NCBI RefSeq assembly: GCF_029892285.1
Contig: NZ_JARXVM010000021.1
Location: 1 to 64,000 of the forward strand
Reading direction: 5' to 3'
Length of the DNA: 64,000 bases
Origin: Rhizobium sp. SG_E_25_P2
Lineage (GTDB): Bacteria > Pseudomonadota > Alphaproteobacteria > Rhizobiales > Rhizobiaceae
Below the pieces are notes generated by a model. That model made no database searches, had not been told where the DNA came from, and saw only the letters and a list, made by a program, of their open reading frames with translations. The first letter of the stretch is position 1; each line of letters opens with the position of its first letter. The position numbers and the translations under genes are program-made. Below are positions 18,559 through 27,523 of the stretch, in pieces.

Positions 18559-19748
18559 GGCTGGGGTCCATAAACGGCGGCGCGGATGCCCGCGGCGAGC
18601 ACAAACAGGAATATTGTACCAAGCCAAGGATTCTGCGGAGACGCCACGCCGAGCTCGGCCAGACGCCGCAAGGCATAAGCAGGCGATCTTCTACGCCTTT
18701 TCAACACATCCACCCATAGCCGAAGTTGGAAAACACGCAATTGATCCGCCTTGATACCCACACACAGGCATTGGACCACATACAGCAAGATGAGCCCGCT
18801 CTGTAATGCACCGCCAAGAGGGATCATCTCCTTTGGAGTAAGGCTCAGATAGAGAACCGGTGGAAGCCCAATCAGGGCCGCAAGCCAGTAAATCCGGTGA
18901 TAAAGAGCGAAGAAATACGGAAAAAACAGTCCAAAAAGATCTACGTTGAGTGGGAAGCGGCCCGTGGTCTTCGCAATATCGCAGATCCGCAGCATGCGCT
19001 TGCTCGAGGCGAAAGTCGTCAGGATGAAAATGTCATCGACATAGAGCGGCGGCCTTTCTCGGGAAGCGGAACCGCCCGGTCCTTGTCCAATCGCAAACGC
19101 AAGGAGAGAGGCGAAATGCAGCGCTGCATCGGAACCAAAATAGTTAAGCAGGATCCGCTCGTCGCCGAAAATCTTGAAGCGACGATCAAGCTCGATCAGG
19201 ACCTGTTCGTAAGGCCCGAGTATGTCGCGTGGCTCTTGGAGCGTAACGTCCTGGAACGCGCGAGGCTGACGATGCGCCAGCCCTTCTGCAATATGGCGAA
19301 TGACCCGACCCAAAAACTGCCCCACCTCTTGTAGGGGCGCGTTCTCTACAACGTCAAAAGCGTCAGAATAAGCCGCCACGACATCGCCATTCTTCTCAAA
19401 AGCAACATCTACCTGCTCTAGCGCCTTAAATAATCGCCAGATATCAGTGGCGTCGGTCTCTTGTGGTAGTTGCGTGCCAAGCTCGGGCTGAAGCACCTGG
19501 ATAACTGGGCGGAATTTTGTGTTGGCTTCGTTCTCGTCTGCCGTCGCCGACAGGATTGCGCCGCCATGGGGAGCGGTGACCGCCAGCCGTAGCGCCTCGT
19601 TCCGCGCCGTCAAGAGCCGTTGAAACGCTTCTGGATCCTCGTCCGGCCGCGCAGATTTCAACGCGATGGCGTAGGCCTTGCGGATGACCGCAGCGTCGGT
19701 CGTCCGTGCAATCCCGAGCGTCGACCATGGATAGTCCGAGGTCTCCAT
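18555..19748 (-). CDS. J-domain-like membrane protein (DjlB/DjlC type), copy 2
   Basis: 397 aa. Paralogue of the next gene in the operon: N terminus YPWSTLGIARTTDAAVIRKA followed by AYAIALKSARPDEDP, again with RPD where a J-domain has HPD. The middle contains LDRRFKIFGDERILLNYFGSDA, and the C-terminal third holds several hydrophobic segments (LFGLFFPYFFALYHRIYWLAAL, IFLFVLAAGIRAAVY). Its codon use is somewhat less GC-rich than the flanking genes. It starts 7 bases after the hscC stop and overlaps copy 1 by four bases, so all three are probably one transcript. Confidence 0.75.
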   Translation of the reverse strand: METSDYPWSTLGIARTTDAAVIRKAYAIALKSARPDEDPEAFQRLLTARNEALRLAVTAPHGGAILSATADENEANTKFRPVIQVLQPELGTQLPQETDATDIWRLFKALEQVDVAFEKNGDVVAAYSDAFDVVENAPLQEVGQFLGRVIRHIAEGLAHRQPRAFQDVTLQEPRDILGPYEQVLIELDRRFKIFGDERILLNYFGSDAALHFASLLAFAIGQGPGGSASRERPPLYVDDIFILTTFASSKRMLRICDIAKTTGRFPLNVDLFGLFFPYFFALYHRIYWLAALIGLPPVLYLSLTPKEMIPLGGALQSGLILLYVVQCLCVGIKADQLRVFQLRLWVDVLKRRRRSPAYALRRLAELGVASPQNPWLGTIFLFVLAAGIRAAVYGPQP

Positions 19749-19755
19749 GCCCGCC

Positions 19756-21453
19756 TCAATCGCGGTTGAAGACGAATTTGTCGAACTGGTTCAGGAACGC
19801 GCGGAATTCGTCGCGCACCGCCTCGATATCGCGCAGCCGCTGGTCCTCGATCTCGGCGGTGAATTGCATCAGCCCGTCGGCGATCACCTGGCGGTCCTGT
19901 TCGAGCGCTTCGGCATAGATGCGTTCGGCGCGGGCGATGAGTTCGCGGTTTTCCTGCTGGTCGCGCGGCGCGAGCTTGATCTTGGACAATTGCTCGAAAC
20001 GCTTGGCCAACTCCTTCTCGTCGAGACCGGACTCGTTGGAAAACAATGTCTTGAACACTTCCTTGGTCGATTGCACCGTCGCCTCGACTTCGAGCGCGCC
20101 GTTGATGTCATAGGTGAAGCGCACATCCACGCTTTCATGGCCGGCCGGTCGGCGCGGGATCTTCACATTCAGCGTGCCGATATGGACATTGTGCTCGGGG
20201 CGGATGTTTTCGCCCTGATAGATGCGCAGCGCAATTTCGGTCTGGTTGTCTGACACGGTGGTGAACGGCTCGACGCGGCTGATCGGCACGGTGGCGTTGC
20301 GCTCGATCAGGGGCGAGACGACTTCCTCCCGCTTGCCGTCAGGCCGCGTGCGCATCGAGGCGACGCCGAGCGTGAAGGGGCAGACATCGGTCAGCAAAAC
20401 ATCCTCAACGGCGGCGTCGCGGCTTTTCAACGCCGACTGGATCACTGCGCCCATAGCCACCACTTCGTCGGGATTGATGGTGACGAAAGGCAGCTTGCCG
20501 AACAGGCGCGCGATCATCTGCCGGATCGCCGGCATGCGGGTGGCGCCGCCCACCAGCACGATCGCGTCGAGTTCGTCAGGCGAGATGGAGGAATCGCGCA
20601 GCGCCCGTTCGAGCGGATGCCGGAGCCGCCGCATCAGATCGGACGCCTCCGCTTCGAATTCTTCGCGCGTGACGACGCCTTCGAGGACAGCTTTTTCAAG
20701 CGTGATGCGGTAATCGAGGCTCGCTTTGCCCGACAGATCGATCTTGATCGTGTCGGCGGCGCGCAGGATGCGCGCCTGGTCGATCTTGCCGAGGCTGACG
20801 CGGTCGATATTGCTCTTGCGGAGCAGAAGACCGGCCAGCGCTTCGGTGAAATCGTCGCCGCCGAGGAAATTGTCGCCGGCGGAGGCGCGGATTTCGAACA
20901 CGCCGTCATATTTGTGCATGATCGACACGTCGAATGTGCCGCCGCCGAGATCGAAAACCAGGAACTGGCCGTCGTCGCGAGTCTCCAGACCATAGGCCAG
21001 CACCGCCGCCGTCGGCTCGTTGATCAACCGCTCCACTTTCAGGCCCGCAAGCTTGGCCGCATTGATGGTCGCCTTGCGCTGGCCGTCATTGAAATAGGCC
21101 GGGCAGGAAATCACCGCTTCGGTGATCTCCTCGGCATATCTGGATTTGTAGTCATCGATCAGCGATCTGAGAATGAAGGAAGACAGCTCTTCGGCGCGAA
21201 AGCTGCGCTTGCCGAGCGACACGACGCGGTCGGTGCCCATCCAGCGCTTGAACGACATTACCGCGGCGTCGGGATTGGTCAGCGCCATTTCCCTGGCGGC
21301 CGCGCCGACGACGATCTCGCCATTCTGATCGACATAGACGGCCGACGGCGTGAGAAAGCCGCCATTGGCGTTTTCGATCAATCTGGCCTTGCCGTCCTCG
21401 AACACGCCGATCAGGGAGTTGGTCGTTCCAAGGTCGATGCCGACAATTGCCAT
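19756..21453 (-). CDS. hscC: Hsp70-family chaperone, HscC-like
   Basis: 565 aa, shorter than DnaK (about 640) and matching HscC. The nucleotide-binding domain has [17 protein letters not shown] at the start, [11 protein letters not shown] (about residues 185-195) and [15 protein letters not shown]; the substrate domain follows with [18 protein letters not shown], and the lid is short. The ATG at 21453 (MAIVGIDLG) is the natural start. It lacks the long C-terminal EEVD-like tail of DnaK. Followed in order by two J-like membrane proteins, mirroring the E. coli HscC/DjlB/DjlC partnership. Confidence 0.88.
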   Translation of the reverse strand: MAIVGIDLGTTNSLIGVFEDGKARLIENANGGFLTPSAVYVDQNGEIVVGAAAREMALTNPDAAVMSFKRWMGTDRVVSLGKRSFRAEELSSFILRSLIDDYKSRYAEEITEAVISCPAYFNDGQRKATINAAKLAGLKVERLINEPTAAVLAYGLETRDDGQFLVFDLGGGTFDVSIMHKYDGVFEIRASAGDNFLGGDDFTEALAGLLLRKSNIDRVSLGKIDQARILRAADTIKIDLSGKASLDYRITLEKAVLEGVVTREEFEAEASDLMRRLRHPLERALRDSSISPDELDAIVLVGGATRMPAIRQMIARLFGKLPFVTINPDEVVAMGAVIQSALKSRDAAVEDVLLTDVCPFTLGVASMRTRPDGKREEVVSPLIERNATVPISRVEPFTTVSDNQTEIALRIYQGENIRPEHNVHIGTLNVKIPRRPAGHESVDVRFTYDINGALEVEATVQSTKEVFKTLFSNESGLDEKELAKRFEQLSKIKLAPRDQQENRELIARAERIYAEALEQDRQVIADGLMQFTAEIEDQRLRDIEAVRDEFRAFLNQFDKFVFNRD

Positions 21454-21526
21454 ATTGAACCCGCGCACTGATTTTCGTCTTTGAATTTATTAGTCAGTGT
21501 CCGATGACCGGACAACAGAAAGTTGC

Positions 21527-22288
21527 TTAGCCGTCCGGCAACGCCCTCAGCAATCTGTGCAACGTGTCGATGGTGGAGGCGTCCGCGACGCCATCGATGC
21601 GTTCGGGGCGGAAATGCCGCTGGAAGGCTTCGACCACGCCGGCCGTGCGGTCGCAGAATTCGCCGCTGACCGGCGCATGATAGCCGTAGAGCGCCAGCAT
21701 CGCCTGCAGCGCTTCGACCGGAGGCCCGGCGTCGCCGCGTTGGAAAAACCGCCCGCCCGAGATGACGGCGGGTTCGACATGATGGCCGACGCCGGCTTCG
21801 GCCAGCGCCTCCCAGGGAAATTTTTCACCCGGATCGACCTTGCGCACCGGCGCGACATCGGAATGGCCGAGCACGCGCTCGGGGGCGATGTCATGACGGG
21901 CGGCGATGTCACGGCAGAGCGCGATCACCGCCTCGATCTGCGCGGCGGGAAATGCCGGCAGGCCGCCGGGATGGCCGGCATTGGCGATTTCCACGCCAAC
22001 AGAGTGGGAATTGATGTCGGCCTCGCCTTTCCAGAAGCTTTTGCCGGCATGCCAGGCGCGCTTGTCCTCGGCCACCAACTGGCTGACGCGCCCGTCTTCC
22101 CAGACGAAATAATGGCTGGAGACTTCGCTTTCGGGCCGGCGCAGCCAGTCGAAGGCCGCCGCCGCCGTGGGCATGCCGGTGTAATGCAGGATGATCATGT
22201 CGGGGCGCGACACGTCCTTGCGATCGCCGAAATTGGGAGACGCGGCCACATCGGCTTGCGCAAAATCAGGAAGGAATTGGGTCATCAA
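21527..22288 (-). CDS. N-acetylmuramoyl-L-alanine amidase (AmpD/AmiD type) with PG-binding domain
   Basis: 253 aa. Zinc amidase fold at residues 25-165: ILHYTGMP carries the first histidine, EIANAGHPGG follows mid-domain, and LGHSDVAPVRKVDPGEKFPW carries the later histidine and aspartate ligands. A peptidoglycan-binding repeat lies at about 185-245 (PVEALQAMLALYGYHAPVSG). No signal peptide is apparent, which favours a cytoplasmic AmpD role in recycling anhydro-muropeptides, although AmiD-like outer-membrane enzymes have the same domains. It starts 18 bases after the DjlA-like gene, suggesting co-transcription. Confidence 0.88.
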   Translation of the reverse strand: MMTQFLPDFAQADVAASPNFGDRKDVSRPDMIILHYTGMPTAAAAFDWLRRPESEVSSHYFVWEDGRVSQLVAEDKRAWHAGKSFWKGEADINSHSVGVEIANAGHPGGLPAFPAAQIEAVIALCRDIAARHDIAPERVLGHSDVAPVRKVDPGEKFPWEALAEAGVGHHVEPAVISGGRFFQRGDAGPPVEALQAMLALYGYHAPVSGEFCDRTAGVVEAFQRHFRPERIDGVADASTIDTLHRLLRALPDG

Positions 22289-22306
22289 CAGACTCGAATG
22301 CTGGCG

Positions 22307-23017
22307 TCAGGCCGCGCGAAGCTCGCGCTCGATGGCGGCATAGGCGGCGTTATACTTGGCCATGCGCTCATGCGCCACCGCCTGGAACGAGGTCGGCAGC
22401 CCCCGCGCGATCATCCGATCTGGATGATGCTCCCGCACCAGCGCCCGATACTGCTGGCGGATGGTCTGGAAATCATCCTTCCGCGACACGCCGAGCACGC
22501 TGTAGGGGTCGGCGCCCTCGACATAGACATGCCGGGCCAGGATCTGGGCGAAGCGGTCCTCCGAGATCTGGAAGATCGCAGCGACATTTTCGAGAAAGGA
22601 CAATTCGCGCTCATGCACCGCGCCGTCGGCCTTGGCGATGTGGAACAGGCCGTCCATGACGTTTTCGAGCATGGCGCATTCGGGTTGGCCGGATCGGCAG
22701 AGGCCGGAGAGCTTTTCGGCATAGGCTTCGAAGCCCGCGACGTCCTGTTTGGCGAGATTGTAGAGACGGGCGACATTGCGCGCCTCTTCGGCCGGGTAGT
22801 CAAAGATTTCCTGGAACGCCTCGATCTCATTGGGGGTGACGACGCCATCGGCCTTGGCCATCTTGGCCGACAAGGCGATGACGGCGACAGAGAACGCCAC
22901 CTTGCGTCGCGTCTCGGGATCGCCCTCGAACACGGTCCGGATCGCTTCGATCAGGCTCGACAAGGCGTTGGTCGCGGTGTCGGCGACTGCGCTGAAGAGC
23001 TTTTCCCAAAAAGACAT
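22307..23017 (-). CDS. TerB and J-domain protein, DjlA-like
   Basis: 236 aa from MSFWEKLFSAVADTATN; the frame stays open a further 72 codons, but without a convincing start. A TerB-like helical domain occupies roughly residues 35-150 (SAKMAKADGVVTPNEIEAFQ, then LFHIAKADGAVHERELSFLE), and a J-domain lies at 165-230 with DPYSVLGVSRKDDFQTIRQQ and an intact EHHPDR (HPD present, unlike the two J-like proteins nearby). DjlA proteins stimulate DnaK at the membrane; here there is no clear membrane anchor, only a hydrophobic patch near residue 45. Confidence 0.85.
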   Translation of the reverse strand: MSFWEKLFSAVADTATNALSSLIEAIRTVFEGDPETRRKVAFSVAVIALSAKMAKADGVVTPNEIEAFQEIFDYPAEEARNVARLYNLAKQDVAGFEAYAEKLSGLCRSGQPECAMLENVMDGLFHIAKADGAVHERELSFLENVAAIFQISEDRFAQILARHVYVEGADPYSVLGVSRKDDFQTIRQQYRALVREHHPDRMIARGLPTSFQAVAHERMAKYNAAYAAIERELRAA

Positions 23018-23185
23018 GATCGCGCCCGGCCGGAGAGGAGTTTCAGAAAAAGGGTGAACAATTGTCGGCTCAAAAGCAAGCCACGGCGAGAATGAAATTT
23101 CCGTAATGGAATTTGATCGGAAACGATCTTGTCGTCGATTTAGCGTGACGAAGCACGAATGCGCGCAGGAAAGCGGGGGACGAAT

Positions 23186-23217
23186 CGAAAACGGTCCCGC
23201 CGGCTGACGGAACCGTT
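23186..23217 (-). terminator. terminator after the small secreted protein gene
   Basis: AACGGTCCC (23190-23198) pairs with GGAACCGTT (23209-23217) with one mismatch. On the minus strand it is followed by TTTTCG. It lies 30 bases past the stop of the 80-aa secreted protein gene. Confidence 0.55.
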
Positions 23218-23246
23218 GAAATGGCCTGCGCACAAGGGCGCCGGCC

Positions 23247-23489
23247 TTACGGGCAGACGCGCGATTTGGTGATCACCGTCTTGTTGTTGGTGATCTTCTT
23301 CACCGTCTTGGTGTAGCAGGGCTGGCGCACCACGACTTTCTTGACCACCGGCGGGCGAACGATCACGCGCTGGGCGGGGTTGTTGGGCGCCACGCGAATG
23401 GTGAGACTGTCGGCGAAGGCCGGCGCGGTAAACGCGGAGGCCAGACCCAGCGCCGAAGCGGCGATCACCATCTTGAACGAAGTCTTCAT
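23247..23489 (-). CDS. small secreted protein with two cysteines, unknown function
   Basis: 80 aa from the ATG at 23489, which follows GGAGAAG at good spacing. A clear signal peptide (MKTSFKMVIAASALGLASA, cleavage probably after AFA) precedes a basic mature part of about 53 residues. The mature part has VIVRPPVVKKVVVRQ, then a cysteine (PCYTKTVKK) and a second cysteine two residues from the end (SRVCP), which could form a disulfide in the periplasm. I do not recognise the family. It has its own terminator and is divergent from pfp, so it looks like a stand-alone gene. Confidence 0.7.
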   Translation of the reverse strand: MKTSFKMVIAASALGLASAFTAPAFADSLTIRVAPNNPAQRVIVRPPVVKKVVVRQPCYTKTVKKITNNKTVITKSRVCP

Positions 23490-23758
23490 CGGTCTTCTCC
23501 TTATGAAGCAAATCCTGTCATCGCCGTAAAAACGCGCCGTCAAACAGAAGGTTCCGGCCGCTGGCCCCGCCGGGACCGCTCGACTGATTATCCACAAGCC
23601 CCAAGGCGGGCTTTTCATATTGAATCGTTTAAGTCAGGCGCAGCCCCCCGGGAGCGCGCAACGGGCCTGTTCTTCATCATCTCTTCACTTTACAGAAGGC
23701 ACAGGCTGGCCCATCGATGCCGGCTGCAAAGGCTAACGCCGCATGGGAGATTTCAATC

Positions 23759-24970
23759 ATGGCCAAACAAAAAGCCGCAATGCTGACAGCGGGCGGGCTC
23801 GCCCCTTGCTTGTCTTCCGCCGTGGGCGGACTGATCGAACGCTATAGCGACGTCGCGCCCGAAGTGGAGCTGATCGCCTATCGCTCGGGCTATCAGGGCG
23901 TGCTTCTCGGCGACAGCATCCAGATCACCAAGGACATGCGCGAACGCGCCCATCTCCTGCATTATCATGGCGGCTCGCCGATCGGGAACAGCCGCGTCAA
24001 GCTGACCAATGCCGCCGATTGCGTCAAGCGCGGCCTGGTGAAGGAAGGCGAGAACCCGCTGCGCGTGGCGGCGGAACGGCTGACGCGCGATGGCGTCACC
24101 ATTCTCCACACGATCGGCGGCGACGACACAAACACCACTGCAGCCGATCTCGCGGCCTATCTCGAGGCCAACGGCTACAAGCTCACCGTCGTCGGCCTGC
24201 CCAAGACCGTCGACAACGACGTGGTGCCGATCAAGCAGTCGCTCGGGGCCTGGACGGCGGCCGAAGTCGGCGCGCATTTCTTCGACCATGTGTCGAACGA
24301 GCAGAGCGCCGCGCCCAAGACGCTGGTGGTGCATGAGGTGATGGGACGCCATTGCGGCTGGCTGACCGCCGCCACCGCGCGCGCCTATATCCAGGACACC
24401 AAGGGCCGCGACTATGTCGAAGGCCTGATGATGAACACCCAGCTCAAGAACATCGACGGCATGTATCTGCCGGAAGTCGCTTTCGATCTCGAACAGGAAG
24501 GCGCCCGCCTCCGGCAGATCATGGAGACGACAGGCTTCGTGACCATCTTCGTCTCGGAAGGCGCGGCCCTCGACACGATCGTCGCCGAACGCGAGGCCTC
24601 CGGCGATCACGTCAAGCGCGACGCCTTCGGCCATGTGAAAATCGACACGATCAATGTCGGCAACTGGTTCTCCAAGCATATCGGCCATATGATCGGCGCC
24701 GAGCGCGCGATGGTGCAGAAGTCGGGCTATTACGCCCGCTCGGCTCCGGCCAACCGCGACGATCTCCGGTTGATCCAGAGCATGGTGGACCTCGCCGTCG
24801 AAAGCGCGCTCAACCGCGTCTCCGGCGTGACAGGCCATGATGAAGACCAGAACGGCAAACTGCGCACGATCGAATTCTCGCGCATCAAGGGCGGCAAGCA
24901 TTTCGACACCGACCAGCCGTGGTTCTCCGAAGTCATGGACTATATCGGCCAGCCCTGGCGGGCAGTCTGA
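23759..24970 (+). CDS. pfp: diphosphate--fructose-6-phosphate 1-phosphotransferase
   Basis: Reversible, PPi-dependent phosphofructokinase of glycolysis/gluconeogenesis. 403 aa from the ATG at 23759, preceded by GGGAGA; two alternative upstream codons have no ribosome site. Family motifs: AAMLTAGGLAPCLSSAVGGL for nucleotide/PPi binding, TIGGDDTNTTAADLA, and PKTVDNDVVPIKQSLG, where the TVDND stretch replaces the ATP-type TIDND and is typical of PPi enzymes; also EVMGRHCGWLTA. The gene stands alone, followed by a hairpin terminator. Confidence 0.93.
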   Translation: MAKQKAAMLTAGGLAPCLSSAVGGLIERYSDVAPEVELIAYRSGYQGVLLGDSIQITKDMRERAHLLHYHGGSPIGNSRVKLTNAADCVKRGLVKEGENPLRVAAERLTRDGVTILHTIGGDDTNTTAADLAAYLEANGYKLTVVGLPKTVDNDVVPIKQSLGAWTAAEVGAHFFDHVSNEQSAAPKTLVVHEVMGRHCGWLTAATARAYIQDTKGRDYVEGLMMNTQLKNIDGMYLPEVAFDLEQEGARLRQIMETTGFVTIFVSEGAALDTIVAEREASGDHVKRDAFGHVKIDTINVGNWFSKHIGHMIGAERAMVQKSGYYARSAPANRDDLRLIQSMVDLAVESALNRVSGVTGHDEDQNGKLRTIEFSRIKGGKHFDTDQPWFSEVMDYIGQPWRAV

Positions 24971-24981
24971 CATCAATAACA

Positions 24982-25014
24982 ACCGGCGCGGAAGGCTCTC
25001 TCCGCGCCGGTTTG
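24982..25014 (+). terminator. terminator after pfp
   Basis: ACCGGCGCGGA (24982-24992) pairs perfectly with TCCGCGCCGGT (25001-25011) over an 8-nt loop, followed by TTTG. It starts 12 bases after the pfp stop. Confidence 0.75.
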
Positions 25015-25478
25015 TCAAATTTCTTAATTTAGTTTTTCTTACGGTTAACCGTTCTCATTTCAACAGATCTGATTGTCGGATCCGGCGCCCGGCGCGACCG
25101 TGGAAGGATTTTCTCGCCATCGGCATTGGCGTCCACCCCGGCTTTGCAGTTACGCCCGCGCTTCACAACAATGTGAGTTTTCAGCAGCTTCCCGCCCGCC
25201 CGCGTCGAGAGCCGCATGTATTCACGAAGGGCGCGACGAAGACGCAAATCGCGAATTAAGCCTTGGTTAACCATGATCATTCATAATCCATTAACTCTGG
25301 AAGAGGCGAAGGCGATGAAATCACTGGTTTTATTTTAACCTTGAAAATCTTCCTATGCGCGAAAGATCAAGGCGAGCGGCTTGTCGGCTGCCGTTTAATC
25401 GAGTATCAGGACGTAACGATTTGTGAAGACTCTCCCCCTTCGAAGGGAGGGCGGACCTCAACAAAGCGGACGGGGTTA
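25015..25478. other. long non-coding stretch upstream of the SLT lipoprotein gene
   Basis: Together with the pfp terminator this forms a 508-base gap. The AT-rich second half has a CtrA-type box (25256-25270) and probably the promoter for the lipoprotein gene. A very short frame at 25315 (MKSLVLF then stop) has a GAAGAGG site before it but is too short to judge. No structured RNA was identified. Confidence 0.4.
25256..25270. promoter_or_regulatory. CtrA-type box upstream of the SLT lipoprotein gene
   Basis: TTAA-GCCTTGG-TTAA followed by C, an exact TTAA-N7-TTAAC match, about 208 bases before the lipoprotein start. Cell-wall hydrolases are plausible cell-cycle targets, but no binding data exist here. 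Confidence 0.4.
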
Positions 25479-26513
25479 ATGAAAAAATATGTGACGCATG
25501 CCACACGGATCGCGCTGATTTCAGGCGCGGTGGGACTGACGGCGTCCTGCCAGTCCGCCAAAGTGAGCGCGGCCAAGGTGGATGTGAAGCCGGCGGCCCA
25601 GCAAGTGGCCATGACCACGCAACTTCAGACGGTCAACACATCCAGCACGGCGATGCTGACCACCGCGCCGGCTCCGATTTCGCCGGTCGACCTCGCGACC
25701 GACAAGACCATATCCATGGCCTACGCCATCCCCTCGCCCAAGCCGATTACCGACGCAGCCCAGGCGTTCAACGCCGTGGAGGTCGCATCTGTCGATCCCG
25801 CCGCGATGGGATTGCCGACCCCGACCTCTGTGCCAACTCCGATTCTGCAGCAGCAGGCGACAGTCGGCGAAGCGACCGTTCAGCCTGTCACCGCCGCCAA
25901 CCCAGCCGCCCCCCAGACCGCCGCTGCGCCAGCAGCCGCACAGCCCCTGGCGACGCAGCCGCGCAAGACAGCCGTGATGGCCGACAGTTTCGGGCAGCCC
26001 GACGTCGCCGCCGTCTTCGCGATCCGGATGGGCGGGCCTGCGGCTCCGACAGCAAAAGCCGCGACCAGCGTTCAGGTCGCCAGCGCCGATCCGTCCGCAG
26101 CAACGGCGTTTGCCGCGCAACCGGCGGCCAGCGCCTTCGAGCCGGTTGTCACATCGAGCAAGAATACCGACCTCAACCAACTGATTTCCAAATATGCCGC
26201 GCTTTACGAAGTGCCGGAACATCTGGTGCACAAGGTGGTTCGCCGCGAAAGCAATTACAATCCCGGCGCCGTGCATCGCGGCAATTGGGGCCTGATGCAA
26301 ATCCGCTATCGCACCGCCAAGGGAATGGGCTATGCCGGCTCGCCCAACGGCCTTCTGGACGCCGAAACCAACCTGAAATACGCCGTCAAATATCTGCGCG
26401 GCGCCTGGCTGACCGCCGACAAGGACGTGGCGAAGGCCGACTGGCTCTATCGCACCGGCTATTATTACCAGGCCAAGCGGAAGCAGCTTTTGGAAGTCAT
26501 TCACGCGGATTGA
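25479..26513 (+). CDS. lipoprotein with lytic transglycosylase (SLT) domain
   Basis: 344 aa from the ATG at 25479 (MKKYVTHATRIALISGA). A lipobox-type signal (VGLTASC) would leave an acylated cysteine around residue 24. A long Ala/Pro/Thr/Gln-rich low-complexity region covers about residues 30-215, then the catalytic domain: LISKYAALYEVPEHLVHKVV, RRESNYNPGAV with the catalytic glutamate, NWGLMQI and LKYAVKYLRGAW. The enzyme should cleave glycan strands in the periplasm, giving 1,6-anhydro-MurNAc ends. A CtrA-type box is upstream. Confidence 0.87.
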   Translation: MKKYVTHATRIALISGAVGLTASCQSAKVSAAKVDVKPAAQQVAMTTQLQTVNTSSTAMLTTAPAPISPVDLATDKTISMAYAIPSPKPITDAAQAFNAVEVASVDPAAMGLPTPTSVPTPILQQQATVGEATVQPVTAANPAAPQTAAAPAAAQPLATQPRKTAVMADSFGQPDVAAVFAIRMGGPAAPTAKAATSVQVASADPSAATAFAAQPAASAFEPVVTSSKNTDLNQLISKYAALYEVPEHLVHKVVRRESNYNPGAVHRGNWGLMQIRYRTAKGMGYAGSPNGLLDAETNLKYAVKYLRGAWLTADKDVAKADWLYRTGYYYQAKRKQLLEVIHAD

Positions 26514-26629
26514 TCCGGGCGCGCGCGATCGATGATTTGACAGGGCAAGCTCTGTTAAGAGTTATATACTCGACCTGACTTGGTCGGAATTTCAATCAAT
26601 TCATTACTTGCTGATTTCGGACAGGCGGC

Positions 26630-27514
26630 ATGAAGATTGTTCTTACCGGAAGCTCTGGTAGAGTCGGACGATCGATTTACACCGCCCTTTCCAATCGACA
26701 TGAAGTGGCTGGCGTTGATCGAACGCCTTTCTCAACGACGAGCCTTCTCGGCGATCTCAACGATGCATCCTTGCTTCGTGGGGCCTTGCAAGACGCGGAC
26801 GCAGTTATTCACACTGCGGCGCTTCACGCGCCACATGTGGACCTGATCGCGGATGAGGAGTTTTATCGCGTCAATGTCGAGGCGACACGCAACCTTGCTG
26901 GCCTCGCCGCCGAGGCCGGCGTGAGGCGATTTGTGTTCACGAGCACAACCGCGCTCTATGGGCAGGCGGTCGAGGACGGAAAATGCGCTTGGCTTGACGA
27001 GGACACGCTGCCCCAGCCGAGAACAATCTATCACAGGACCAAACTCGACGCGGAGCGGGCGCTCGCGGATTTTGCAAGCCCCACATTCGACGTGCGCGTG
27101 CTGCGCATGGCGCGGAGTTTTCCCGAACCCGCCGACCAGATGGCTGCTTATCGACTGCATCGCGGCATTGACATACGCGACGTCGCCGACGCCCATCTGC
27201 TGGCGCTCGACAATCCAGGCGATCCATTTCAGATGTTTGTCATCTCCGCCGCCACACCTTTTCTGGTCGAGGACCGGGGCGCCCTCGCCTCTGACGCGCC
27301 CTCTCTCATACGCCTGCGCGCGCCGGATGTCGCCGCAGCGTTTGAAGAGCGCGGATGGCGGCTGCCGAAAACCATCGACCGCGTCTACGATTCGGGCAAA
27401 GCACGGCGGTTGCTCGGCTTCGCGCCGAAATATGGTTTTGGCGAAGTCCTGGCGCAATTGGATCGTCGCAGCATGGAAACGCTTCCATGCCGACCAAGCT
27501 CGAACACGCTCTGA
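26630..27514 (+). CDS. NAD(P)-dependent epimerase/dehydratase-family oxidoreductase
   Basis: 294 aa extended SDR. The N-terminal cofactor loop is VLTGSSGRVGRSIY (GxxGxxG type), then ADAVIHTAALHAPH, the catalytic serine region RFVFTSTTALYG and YHRTKLDAE with the tyrosine and lysine of the active site (YxxxK). Substrate unknown; such proteins act on nucleotide sugars or other carbonyl compounds. It converges with the TetR gene, the two stops being only 9 bases apart. Confidence 0.82.
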   Translation: MKIVLTGSSGRVGRSIYTALSNRHEVAGVDRTPFSTTSLLGDLNDASLLRGALQDADAVIHTAALHAPHVDLIADEEFYRVNVEATRNLAGLAAEAGVRRFVFTSTTALYGQAVEDGKCAWLDEDTLPQPRTIYHRTKLDAERALADFASPTFDVRVLRMARSFPEPADQMAAYRLHRGIDIRDVADAHLLALDNPGDPFQMFVISAATPFLVEDRGALASDAPSLIRLRAPDVAAAFEERGWRLPKTIDRVYDSGKARRLLGFAPKYGFGEVLAQLDRRSMETLPCRPSSNTL

Positions 27515-27523
27515 GGCTGCATC

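Noticed and set aside
25029-25280. 83-codon minus-strand frame in the gap after pfp
   Set aside because: No ribosome site, a basic product without motifs, and it covers the CtrA-type box; more likely non-coding.
25315-25338. Seven-codon frame (MKSLVLF) with a GAAGAGG site, possible leader peptide
   Set aside because: Too short, no attenuator-like alternative hairpins, and no codon run suggestive of amino-acid sensing.
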